DNA from: Candidatus Hydrogenedentota bacterium
GTDB taxonomy: Bacteria > Hydrogenedentota > Hydrogenedentia > Hydrogenedentales > SLHB01
Length of the DNA stretch: 7,140 nt
NCBI GenBank assembly: GCA_007118235.1
Contig: SKRY01000483.1
Coordinates: forward strand, 1-7,140
Reading direction: 5' to 3'
The notes below the pieces were generated by a model that did not search any database, had not been told where the DNA came from, and saw only the letters and a program-made list of their open reading frames with translations. The position numbers and the translations under genes were made by a program. This document shows positions 1 to 7,099 of this stretch, piece after piece (within the stretch, counting starts at the first letter, position 1; the number at the start of each line of letters is the position of its first letter).

Positions 1-1
1 G

Positions 2-151
2 TGCGTCATGAAGCTCCACATCACCCAGGACGCCAAAATCCAGAAAATCCCAACGCCCCGGCCTCAATCCCAAACCTTGCTCAAGGCTCTCGGCGTCACC
101 CTGCCCTCTTACATTCCCACTGCCGAACTGCGCGTGGCCACGAAGAAATAG
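2..151 (+). CDS. C-terminal fragment of a probable transposase (IS1634-like), cut by the window edge
   Basis: This frame is open from the left edge and stops with TAG at 149-151. From the ATG at 8 it encodes 47 residues, beginning MKLHITQDAKIQKIPTPRP and ending with a basic tail. The frame also continues upstream of that ATG, so it is more likely the end of a longer gene than a small complete one. The pattern of a short beta-like stretch, then LLKALGVTLP, then a basic end resembles from memory the extreme C-termini of IS1634-family (IS4 superfamily) transposases, which often finish with an L-x-ALG-x-x-LP segment. The DDE catalytic residues would lie outside the window. The non-coding DNA after the stop would fit the right end of an insertion sequence. 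The family assignment is an inference from a short tail. That this frame is coding is somewhat more certain, and an unrelated hypothetical protein remains possible. Confidence 0.42.
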   Translation, partial: CVMKLHITQDAKIQKIPTPRPQSQTLLKALGVTLPSYIPTAELRVATKK

Positions 152-319
152 CTGCCCCAAAACCGCAAAACCTCTTGAAAAACAAGGGCTTACGCAACCA
201 CTAGGGTGTCGAACGCCAGGGGGAACATCTGCTTGAAGGGGGACCAAGGGGGAAGTTCTTCCCTGGAGCGGCGCACTTACCCGGCGATTGGCGCTGGTCT
301 CATGCAGGGAGTGAAGCCT
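152..319. other. Non-coding gap between the left partial gene and the kinase stop
   Basis: This 168-bp stretch separates two genes that converge on it. It begins with the A-rich stretch after the transposase-like stop and may include the end of that element near 200-217, although no terminal inverted repeat can be confirmed without the other end. It then holds the G-run repeat at 233-272. The 47 nt directly downstream of the kinase stop (319 down to 273) contain no stem followed by a T-run. The only clear hairpin on the kinase transcript is inside the repeat (arms 259-263 and 250-254, loop GAAC), and it is followed by C-rich sequence rather than U-rich. No intrinsic terminator can therefore be called. 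Confidence 0.5.
233..272 (+). repeat. 40-bp G-run repeat, left copy (inverted partner at 7100-7139)
   Basis: The sequence begins TTGAAGGGGGACCAAGGGGG and continues through GTTC to a GGAGC core. Read on the opposite strand, positions 7139-7100 match it at 35 of 40 positions, with mismatches at 244, 254, 260, 264 and 270. Each copy has two GGGGG blocks 10 bp apart in register. The left copy can fold into a short hairpin (GGGAA/TTCCC, 250-254 with 259-263). It lies between the kinase stop and the transposase-like fragment. It could be a dispersed intergenic repeat or the remnant of a small non-autonomous mobile element. Confidence 0.7.
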
Positions 320-3300
320 TCAGCGGTTGTCGAGGACCTCGCGCACCTTGGTGGTGAACTCCTTCATCGTGAAGGGTTTCTGGATGAAGTATCCCTTTTC
401 TTCCAGCCACTTGTTGCCGGCGGTGAAGGTGGCGGGATACCCCGACATGAACAGCACGCCCAGATCGGGGTGCAGGGCCAGCAAACGATTCGCCAACTCG
501 GCGCCATTCATACCCGGCATGATCACGTCGGTGATGAGGATGTCTATTGTGTTTCCGTGTTGCTCCGCCAGGGTGAGGGCCTTTTCGGGAGTTTCGGCCG
601 TCAATACGGTGTAGCCCTGCCTTTCCAGCACGATTTGGGCCACATTCAGAATCGCGGGCTCGTCTTCCGCGACAAGCACGGTCTCGTGGCCTAGCGGCAT
701 GAGACGCTGAGCGGTTTCGGCTTGCTTGTGCGGGGCCCCTTCCTTACAGGCGGGTAGATAGATCTTAAAGGTCGTGCCTTGACTTGGTTCGCTGTACACA
801 TTGATCATCCCGTCGTTTTGTTTGACGATGCCGTAAATGGTTGCCAAGCCGAGCCCAGTGCCCTTGCTTTGGTCCTTCGTGGTGAAGAACGGTTCGAAGA
901 TCTGGTCGAGGGTTTCCGCGTCCATACCGCAGCCGTTGTCGGTGACGCTCAGCAACACGAAATCGCCTCCTTGGGGCTCCGTATCGCGGACGCCGTACGA
1001 GGCCGTGCGGCTGTCCTCCTCGCTGATGCTTACGTTCGAGGTCTCAATGGTGATTTCTCCTCCGTCCGAGATGGCGTCCCGCGCGTTTACGCACAAGTTG
1101 GCCAGCATCTGGTCAATTTGGGAAGGATCCATCTTCACGGGCCAGAGATTCTCGCCGGGAATCCACGTGAGTGTGATATCCTCGCCGATCAAGTGCCGCA
1201 GCATCTTGATCATGTCGCTGATGATGTGGTTCAAATCGAGAATCTTCGGGGCGATGGTCTGTTTGCGGGCGAAGGCAAGCAGTTGGCGCGTCAAGTTCGC
1301 GGAGCGCTGAGCCGCTTTCTGAATCTCGCCCAGACTGGCGGAGACGGGATTGGACTCATCCATGTGTTCGAGCGCGATTTGCGTCTGGCCGAGGATGACG
1401 CTGAGCATGTTGTTGTAGTCGTGCGCCACGCCGCCCGCGAGCCGGCCAATCGATTCGAGCCGCTGGGCGCGGTACAGTTGCTCCTCCAAGGTCTTCATTT
1501 CGCTGACGTCAATGGCCGTTGCCGCCAGCGCCTGGGGCGCGCCGTTGCCGTCTTTCAAGAGTTGGCCCGTCATAAGCATGGGGAAGACCGTACCATCCCG
1601 GCGGCAATGCGGGACCTCCAGGGGGCCGAACCCGCCCTGGGTTCTGGAGCGTTCGAGCAGACGCTCTATGAGTTCATGCTGGGCTTCGTTGTGAAGCCGC
1701 TTGGAAGATTCACCAACAAGGTCGCTGGGCGCGTAGCCGTGGCAGGCCGCGAAGTACTCGTTGATATGGGTAATCGTCCCATCGAGCGTGGCGATCGCCA
1801 TGCCGTAGTTGGCGGTGTCGAAGATGGTCTTGAACTGCCGCAGCTCCCTCTCCACCTCCTTGCGCGCGGTGACATCGACGAAAACACACGCGAACTGGTT
1901 GGGAGCGGATTGGAAGGCGGTGATCTCGTAGTGCTTGTCAAACTCCCGTGCATAACGTTCGAAATAGACGGGTTCGCCCGTCAGCGCGACGCGCCCATAG
2001 GTTTCAATCCAGTAGGACTCGGTGTTGGGCAAGACTTCCAGGACGGTCCTTCCCACGATCTCTTCGGCCTTCAGGCCGGTGATGTGCTCAAACGCGGGGT
2101 TGACGGCGAGGAAGCGATAGTCTACCGGCTTCCCTTGCTCGTTACAGATGATTTCATGCACGGCGAAGGCCTCCACCATCTGTTGGAAGAGAGTTTCGTA
2201 CTGCTGCTCGGCCTTGCGATGCTCCGTGATATCCCGTACAAGGCACAGCAGCGACTCCACGGTCCCGTCTTTCCCCCGTTCAGGCACAAAGCGGAGATTG
2301 AAAACGCACGGTCCTTTCTTCGTATCGAGGGAATACTCCATTTCGGTGGGCGCGCCGGTCTCCATGGCGCGCCGCCTTCCGTCCGCCCAGAGCTTGCACA
2401 CGTCTTCATCGAATCCCAGTTCCTCGCCGGTTCTTCCGATGTACTCCTCGGGTTTCAGGCCGGTCCAGTCAACGACATTGGGAGACGCAAACAAGTGGCG
2501 TCCGCCGCGATCCACACGCGTCACGATATCGGGAAGCGCCTCGACCAGGCCGCGGTGTTTGTGTTCGCTCTCCCGCAGTGCCGCCTCGGCTTGCTTGAGC
2601 TTGCCGATCTGCAACTCCAGATCCGCGGCATGCTCTTGGGCCTGCTCGTAGTTGCGGATACTATCGATTATCTGTGCGACTTGACCTGCAAAGCCTTGCA
2701 AGAGGGTAATGTCCCGTTCGTGAAACGTGTACGGCTTGCCGGTTGAGGACAGGATCAGCGCGCCGAGGCTCTCTTCCCTGAGGCATATGGGAACGAAAAG
2801 ATTCGAACGCAAGTTTCTTGCTATAATGATTTCCTGCTCGGCCGGGGTGAGTGTCGCGGTCAATGCGTCGGGCATTATCACGTACTCGCCAGTTGTAACC
2901 GCCTCCTTAACGTGGGGATGCTCATCCAAGCAAGCCACGCGGAACTTCTCCGGAGCATCCGGAGGAAGGGCGGGGGTGGTGGCCGCCAGCCTAATGGTGT
3001 CTTGATCTTCCAGCAGATACACGGCCCCAGAGTCGATATTCATCGCCTCGGCCGCATTGTCCACAACAACCTGCATTAGGGTTTCTAGTTCGTAGGAAGA
3101 GGTGATTCGCTGGCTGACCTGTAGGAAGGCCTCAAGCTGTCTGTTACTCTCCCGCAGCGCTTCCTCCATGCGCTTGCGGCCGGTAATATCATCGAACGTG
3201 GCGTAGGCCTGAAACGGTTTGTCCTCGCCCGGCCGGAACAAGGGGATGGCCGTAATGGACAGCCAAGTGTACTCCTCCTTTTCCGGGACAAAGATCCCCC

Positions 3301-5920
3301 TGGTGACGGGACCGATCCGGTCCCCGGTCCGCAGGGCTAACATGGCGGGATGTTCGGAGCCAGGGACGGGCGCGCCGTCCTCCAGAATCATCCGCCACCG
3401 CGGATCCATGGAGGTCTTGCCTTTAAGCTGGTCCCGGGTTAAGCCCAAAATGCGCTCGGAGGCCGGATTGGCGGATGTAATCGTCCCGTCTGCCGCCTGA
3501 TAGATAACGCCGGGCGACATGGTTTCAAACAGCCGGCGGTATTCCTCCTCGCTCTTGCGCAACTCCTCCTCGGCGTGTTTACGCTCCGTGATGTCCTTGA
3601 TGTATTCGATGACCCCCGTGACGTCGCCATTGGCGTCCTTAAGCGGAAACGCGGACAGGTCAATCCATCCCACCGGTTCTTCCGCGTTTGGGAATGGGAC
3701 CTCGGTGCGGGCCGCCTGTCCGGTTTCGAGGGCTTTGATTGTGGGGCACCATGGACAAACCGACTCGCTACCTTGATATACTTCGTAACACTTCTTGCCT
3801 TCGAGCGGCGCCTGCCAGCCGTATTTTTCCTCCATCCATTGGTTTGTGCGGACGATATTCAAATCGCAATCCAACACGCTGATACCATCCTGGATGGACT
3901 CAATGACACTACTAAGAAAACGCTCGTTCTCGCTCAGTTTGGCGTGTAAATGGTACTCCCCCGTCACGTCCCGGAAGACGAGCACAACCCCCAAGGTTTC
4001 ACCTTTCGCGTCGCGGATGGGAGCGGCGGAATCGGCGATCTGGCGCTCCGTCCCGTCCCGGGCAATGAGCACGGTGTGGTTGGCGAGTCCCACGCATTTG
4101 CCCGTTTCCAATACTTTATGAACGGGATTGACCACGGGCTCCCTGGTTTCCGCATTCACGATGTGGAGGACACGCGCGAGCTGTTTGCCCCGGACCTCAT
4201 TGAACGTCCAACCTGTCAAAGCCTCGGCGGCGGGATTCATGCGGTTTATGGCGCCGTCTACATCGGTGGCGATTACGGCGTCGCCGATGGAATCAAGGGT
4301 GGTGCGCAGGTGTTCCTCGCTTTCGCGCAGCGCTGTTTCCGCCTGTTTGCGTTCGGTGATGTCGCGCGCCAGGGCCAGAATATACTCTCGGCCGCTAAAG
4401 GAAATCTTGCTTATGGTCAGGTCGCACGGATAGCGGCTTCCATCCTTGCGGCGGTGTTCGGTCTGGAATCCCCGCAGATATCCGGCGGGCATCTCCTCCC
4501 ACATGCGGCGGACCTCTTCCCGGAGAGCCATGTCCGAGTCCAGGTCCAAGACGTTTAGTCCCAGCAGTTCACGCTTGCTGTAGCCGCTTGCAGCGGCGGC
4601 GGCGTCGTTGACCTCCACGAAGGCGCCGCCGAGATCGTGCAGATACAACTCGTCGCTCATCTGTTGCACGATGGCGTGGTACATCTCTTCCCGTTCCGCC
4701 AGCGCCTGCTCGGCCTGTTTTCGCTCGGTGATGTCTTGGATCAGTCCGTCATACGCCACGAGGACGCCATACGCATCGTATTGCGGCACGCAGGTATTTT
4801 GCACCCAACGCGTCTCGCCGTCTTTGCGGATGATGCGATACTCAATGGGAGCCGGATTCGCGCCGCTGAAGACGGCGCGAACCTGTTCAATCACTCTTGC
4901 GCGATCACTCTTCGCCACCGTGCGCAACCAAAGCGTGGGCTCTTTGATGAAGTCGTTCTCGCTATAGCCGATGATGGTCTCGCAGCCGGGGCCATGGATG
5001 GTTTGTACGGGCGCGCCGTTTTCGACGCGCACCGTATAGACATAGCCGTGAAGGGACTGCGTAATCCGCCGGTAGCGTTCCTCGCTCTGTTTCAGTTCCT
5101 GGGTGCGCAGCTCCAAGAGATCCTTCGTGCGAAGAAGGAATTGTTGTTGCCTGGCGTTATTGCAAAGTTCGACAAGATAGGCCGGGTCGAAAGGCTTATG
5201 GACATAGGCGGCGGCTCCCCCTTTCATCCAGGCCAAGGCGAGTTCCGGCGCGGGATCGTCCGTCATCATCAGGCAAGCGCAATCCGGCTGCCGGGCGCGA
5301 AACGCGTCGAGCAAGGCGGCGCCCTCTGTGCCGGATAGGTGGTGGTCCAGGATGGCCACGTTGTAGGCGGTTTTCTCGAAGGCGGAGGCGGCATCCTGGG
5401 CGGTCAGCGCGGTGTCCACGTCGTAACCATGGGCGTCAAAGGTTCTCTGAAGACTGTCCGCCAGGTCCTTGGTATCGGCGGTTATCAGCGCCCGGGGATG
5501 AGGCCGGGGCTGGCGCCCATCGAGCAGCGTGTGTAGTTGTTCGGCGAATTGTCTTCCATCGACGGGCGCTCCCATGAACGCGTCCGCGCCGATGCCAGCG
5601 GCGATTCTGCGGGGCTCCTCGCCCGCGAACGTGGCGGAGACCACCAAGATGGGGACATGATTGAAGGCGGAGTATTCGGATGAACGCAACAAGCCGCAAA
5701 AGCGCCAGCCATCGATCCCCGGCATGTAGAGATCGGTGACGACGATGTCTGGCGGCGCGCCGGGGTCCATGGCGCGGAGGGCTGCCTCGGCCTCCGTGAA
5801 GAGGCGCGGCTCAAGCCCCGCCTTACGCGTCAACCCAGCGAGGATTTGAAGCTGCGTGGGATCGTCGTTGACGATAACAGCGACAGCCAATGAAGATGGG
5901 CGGCGGGACTCCGCATTCAT
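320..5920 (-). CDS. Hybrid sensor histidine kinase, REC-REC-PAS(5)-GAF-PAS(3)-HisKA-HATPase-REC, 1866 aa
   Basis: This is a cytoplasmic hybrid kinase that should autophosphorylate on His1500 and pass phosphate to its own C-terminal receiver. Residues are numbered from the ATG at 5920. REC1 (about 12-133) has Asp63, but Ala118 where the conserved Lys is expected. REC2 (about 143-258) has Asp192, Thr220 and Lys242. Five PAS domains follow (about 280-400, 411-524, 536-655, 664-780, 791-915), then a GAF (about 925-1092) and three more PAS (about 1119-1235, 1241-1353, 1360-1476). Most PAS domains end in a D-[IV]-T motif followed by a coiled connector. The HisKA motif is GGVAHDYNNML. The ATPase has an N box at 1608-1616, G1 DNGCGM at 1661, F box FEPFF at 1675 and G2 GTGLGL at 1687. 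REC3 (about 1748-1865) has Asp1753, Asp1798, Ser1826 and Lys1848. No signal peptide or membrane segment is visible. A TTG at 6052 would add 44 residues overlapping the upstream gene; they are Arg/Pro-rich and unlike a receiver N-terminus, so the ATG is preferred. Its ribosome site is weak (AAAG 7 nt upstream). The ligands are unknown. Confidence 0.96.
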   Translation of the reverse strand: MNAESRRPSSLAVAVIVNDDPTQLQILAGLTRKAGLEPRLFTEAEAALRAMDPGAPPDIVVTDLYMPGIDGWRFCGLLRSSEYSAFNHVPILVVSATFAGEEPRRIAAGIGADAFMGAPVDGRQFAEQLHTLLDGRQPRPHPRALITADTKDLADSLQRTFDAHGYDVDTALTAQDAASAFEKTAYNVAILDHHLSGTEGAALLDAFRARQPDCACLMMTDDPAPELALAWMKGGAAAYVHKPFDPAYLVELCNNARQQQFLLRTKDLLELRTQELKQSEERYRRITQSLHGYVYTVRVENGAPVQTIHGPGCETIIGYSENDFIKEPTLWLRTVAKSDRARVIEQVRAVFSGANPAPIEYRIIRKDGETRWVQNTCVPQYDAYGVLVAYDGLIQDITERKQAEQALAEREEMYHAIVQQMSDELYLHDLGGAFVEVNDAAAAASGYSKRELLGLNVLDLDSDMALREEVRRMWEEMPAGYLRGFQTEHRRKDGSRYPCDLTISKISFSGREYILALARDITERKQAETALRESEEHLRTTLDSIGDAVIATDVDGAINRMNPAAEALTGWTFNEVRGKQLARVLHIVNAETREPVVNPVHKVLETGKCVGLANHTVLIARDGTERQIADSAAPIRDAKGETLGVVLVFRDVTGEYHLHAKLSENERFLSSVIESIQDGISVLDCDLNIVRTNQWMEEKYGWQAPLEGKKCYEVYQGSESVCPWCPTIKALETGQAARTEVPFPNAEEPVGWIDLSAFPLKDANGDVTGVIEYIKDITERKHAEEELRKSEEEYRRLFETMSPGVIYQAADGTITSANPASERILGLTRDQLKGKTSMDPRWRMILEDGAPVPGSEHPAMLALRTGDRIGPVTRGIFVPEKEEYTWLSITAIPLFRPGEDKPFQAYATFDDITGRKRMEEALRESNRQLEAFLQVSQRITSSYELETLMQVVVDNAAEAMNIDSGAVYLLEDQDTIRLAATTPALPPDAPEKFRVACLDEHPHVKEAVTTGEYVIMPDALTATLTPAEQEIIIARNLRSNLFVPICLREESLGALILSSTGKPYTFHERDITLLQGFAGQVAQIIDSIRNYEQAQEHAADLELQIGKLKQAEAALRESEHKHRGLVEALPDIVTRVDRGGRHLFASPNVVDWTGLKPEEYIGRTGEELGFDEDVCKLWADGRRRAMETGAPTEMEYSLDTKKGPCVFNLRFVPERGKDGTVESLLCLVRDITEHRKAEQQYETLFQQMVEAFAVHEIICNEQGKPVDYRFLAVNPAFEHITGLKAEEIVGRTVLEVLPNTESYWIETYGRVALTGEPVYFERYAREFDKHYEITAFQSAPNQFACVFVDVTARKEVERELRQFKTIFDTANYGMAIATLDGTITHINEYFAACHGYAPSDLVGESSKRLHNEAQHELIERLLERSRTQGGFGPLEVPHCRRDGTVFPMLMTGQLLKDGNGAPQALAATAIDVSEMKTLEEQLYRAQRLESIGRLAGGVAHDYNNMLSVILGQTQIALEHMDESNPVSASLGEIQKAAQRSANLTRQLLAFARKQTIAPKILDLNHIISDMIKMLRHLIGEDITLTWIPGENLWPVKMDPSQIDQMLANLCVNARDAISDGGEITIETSNVSISEEDSRTASYGVRDTEPQGGDFVLLSVTDNGCGMDAETLDQIFEPFFTTKDQSKGTGLGLATIYGIVKQNDGMINVYSEPSQGTTFKIYLPACKEGAPHKQAETAQRLMPLGHETVLVAEDEPAILNVAQIVLERQGYTVLTAETPEKALTLAEQHGNTIDILITDVIMPGMNGAELANRLLALHPDLGVLFMSGYPATFTAGNKWLEEKGYFIQKPFTMKEFTTKVREVLDNR

Positions 5921-5931
5921 AGTGCTACTTT

Positions 5932-6543
5932 CTATCCCATTGAGTCGTCTTGGGCTACTTCGGGGTACAGATCGTTCAGGCAATCCGGGCAGAACCCATG
6001 GCTGAATTCCGCCTCGGTGTGCTCGCGGACATAGAGTTCGAGTTGGTTCCAATACCCTTGGTCGTCGCGAATCTTCTTGCAGTTCGCGCAGATCGGCACG
6101 ATTCCCCTAAGGGTCTTGATATGCTCGAGCGCATGGTTCAGTTCCTCGACTTTTGAAACAAGGGCGTCCTGCATCTCGGCTAGGCGGCGGCCGACTTCAA
6201 TGCGGGCGCGGAGTTCGCTATGATCAAACGGCTTGGCCAGATAGTCGTCGGCCCCCGCTTCGAGGCCGGCGACGATATCCGCCTTCCCATCCTTGGCGGT
6301 CAACATGATGAGGTAAGGAGGCCGCTCCGCTTCCTGGGCGCGCACCCGGCGAATGACTTCCAGCCCGTCCATTTCCGGCATCATCCAGTCCAGTATCGCC
6401 ATTCGCGGCGCATCGGGTTCTTGCAGCGCCTGCCAGGCTTGGGCGCCATCCTCGGTCTCCACCACGTCATGACCGTTCCGTTTCACCATGGCCGTCAGCA
6501 TGAGGCGGGAGGTAGCGTCGTCTTCAGCAATCAGTATTTGCAT
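5932..6543 (-). CDS. Response regulator: CheY-like receiver with C-terminal coiled coil and Cys4 tail, 203 aa
   Basis: Residues 1-120 form a complete receiver: acidic pair Asp8/Asp9, phospho-acceptor Asp52 in LDWMMPEMDG, Thr82, and Lys104 in LAKPFD. A heptad-like helix (about 118-146) follows. The tail has Cys152-x2-Cys155 and Cys185-x2-Cys188, with IPxCxxCKKIRDDxGYW before and FSHGxCPxCL after. This tail recurs at the C-termini of PAS, GAF and receiver proteins in environmental bacteria. The two CxxC pairs suggest zinc binding, but I know of no established function. There is no DNA-binding or enzymatic output domain. The ATG at 6543 is chosen because it gives a receiver-typical MQILIAEDD start and has AGAAGAGG 9 nt upstream. 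A TTG at 6570 would add nine residues and is less likely. The gene overlaps its upstream neighbour by 20 nt and ends 11 nt before the kinase start, so it probably takes phosphate from that kinase or a relay partner. Confidence 0.93.
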   Translation of the reverse strand: MQILIAEDDATSRLMLTAMVKRNGHDVVETEDGAQAWQALQEPDAPRMAILDWMMPEMDGLEVIRRVRAQEAERPPYLIMLTAKDGKADIVAGLEAGADDYLAKPFDHSELRARIEVGRRLAEMQDALVSKVEELNHALEHIKTLRGIVPICANCKKIRDDQGYWNQLELYVREHTEAEFSHGFCPDCLNDLYPEVAQDDSMG

Positions 6544-6958
6544 TCGCGCCAGCCTCTTCTTTGTCGGCAATAAGTCCGAGTTGAGAAAGCTTGTCGATTA
6601 GCCGCGCCTTATCAATCGGTTTCACCATATAGTGATCACACTGGTTCTGGCAAGCTCTAATTACGTTGGAGCGATCAGCGAGGGCCGTAGTCATGATGAC
6701 TTTCGCCTTACGAGCATAGCTCGTCCTTTGCGCTTCCTCTAGTTTTCGGATGCGCTCAAGGGCGGCATGCCCGTCCATCCGGGGCATCATGACATCCAGA
6801 CAAATGAGGTCATAGGGGGTCCCCATGCGCAGCGCCACGCGAACAGCTTCCACGGCATCCAAGCCATCCTCCACGCTGTGATACGGGCCATAGGCTCCTA
6901 GAATCTTCTGCATGAGCAGGCGGCTGGTCATGTCGTCTTCGGCGATTAGCGTTTTCAT
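6524..6958 (-). CDS. Stand-alone CheY-like response regulator, 144 aa
   Basis: This is a single receiver domain with no output domain. Asp8/Asp9 bind Mg2+, Asp55 in LICLDVMMPRMDG is the phospho-acceptor, Thr90 is the switch residue, and Lys113 in YMVKPIDK completes the active site. All key residues are present, so it should be phosphorylatable. The C-terminus carries a short hydrophilic extension after the LSQLGLI helix, part of it encoded in the 20-nt overlap with the next gene. It is similar to that next gene at the N-terminus (both have xLIAEDDxTSRL), which suggests an old duplication. It is the first gene of the operon. The ATG at 6958 is preceded by GGGGGG with 6 nt spacing, a plausible though non-consensus ribosome site. 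Such regulators usually act by binding a partner protein or as phosphate shuttles or sinks. The partner cannot be read from the sequence. Confidence 0.95.
   Translation of the reverse strand: MKTLIAEDDMTSRLLMQKILGAYGPYHSVEDGLDAVEAVRVALRMGTPYDLICLDVMMPRMDGHAALERIRKLEEAQRTSYARKAKVIMTTALADRSNVIRACQNQCDHYMVKPIDKARLIDKLSQLGLIADKEEAGANANTDC
6553..6560 (-). promoter_or_regulatory. Ribosome binding site that decides the start of the Cys4-tail response regulator
   Basis: AGAAGAGG on the minus strand ends 9 nt before the ATG at 6543. It lies inside the coding end of the upstream receiver gene, so translation of the two is probably coupled. The alternative TTG start at 6570 lies upstream of this site, which argues against it. 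Confidence 0.65.
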
Positions 6959-6964
6959 GGCGAT

Positions 6965-6970
6965 CCCCCC
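6965..6970 (-). promoter_or_regulatory. Probable ribosome binding site of the first operon gene
   Basis: GGGGGG on the minus strand lies 6 nt before the ATG at 6958. It is purine-rich and correctly spaced but lacks the AGGAGG consensus, so this is a moderate call. Confidence 0.45.
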
Positions 6971-6986
6971 ATGGTGTTAGACTTGG

Positions 6987-7011
6987 TTCTAGTACTCAGT
7001 CCGCCCTAGAA
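6987..7011. promoter_or_regulatory. Small palindrome upstream of the operon (possible operator)
   Basis: TTCTAG at 6987-6992 and CTAGAA at 7006-7011 form a perfect inverted repeat of 6-bp arms with a 13-bp spacer. It lies 28-53 bp upstream of the first start codon, where a promoter or operator is expected. The centre-to-centre distance of 19 bp is about two helical turns, which would suit a dimeric regulator. No good -35/-10 pair can be recognised. Arms this short can occur by chance, so this is tentative. Confidence 0.22.
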
Positions 7012-7046
7012 TTGAGGGTGACGCGGTTTTGCGCATTCCTGGCTTC

Positions 7047-7073
7047 ATCTTGTTAATCCTGTAAATCCTGTCC
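7047..7073. repeat. Three-unit 9-bp tandem repeat (ATCCTGTAA type)
   Basis: Three consecutive 9-mers read ATCTTGTTA, ATCCTGTAA and ATCCTGTCC. From memory, the opposite strand (a GGATTTACAGGATTAACA-type sequence) is a widespread intergenic repeat in unrelated environmental bacteria. It sits 88 bp upstream of the first start codon, between the putative promoter region and the G-run repeat. Function is unknown; it is likely a mobile or slippage-prone intergenic element. Confidence 0.7.
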
Positions 7074-7099
7074 ACTACCCCTGGCCGCCGGATGAGGAG

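Noticed and set aside
1..204. 67-codon plus-strand frame starting with GTG at position 1
   Set aside because: Its composition is His/Pro/Asn-rich and low in hydrophobic residues. The overlapping frame ending at 151 has a much more protein-like composition and a plausible family resemblance.
233..272. Intrinsic terminator for the operon in the G-run repeat
   Set aside because: The hairpin has only a 5-bp stem and is not followed by a U-run on the kinase transcript.
779..2746. Long open frame of about 655 codons on the plus strand
   Set aside because: It lies entirely antisense to the HisKA, PAS and GAF part of the kinase, whose frame has clear motifs. The plus-strand translation shows no recognisable domain, and long antisense frames are common opposite GC-rich genes.
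3950..5338. Further plus-strand open frames of about 200-230 codons opposite the kinase PAS and REC region
   Set aside because: They are antisense shadows of the kinase with no recognisable domain and no independent support.
5921..6052. N-terminal extension of the kinase from a TTG at 6052
   Set aside because: It would overlap the Cys4-tail coding region by about 120 nt and add an Arg/Pro-rich segment unlike a receiver N-terminus. The ATG at 5920 gives a normal receiver start.
6544..6570. Start of the middle response regulator at TTG 6570
   Set aside because: The purine-rich ribosome site at 6553-6560 lies downstream of this codon and is well placed for the ATG at 6543, which also gives the typical receiver start.
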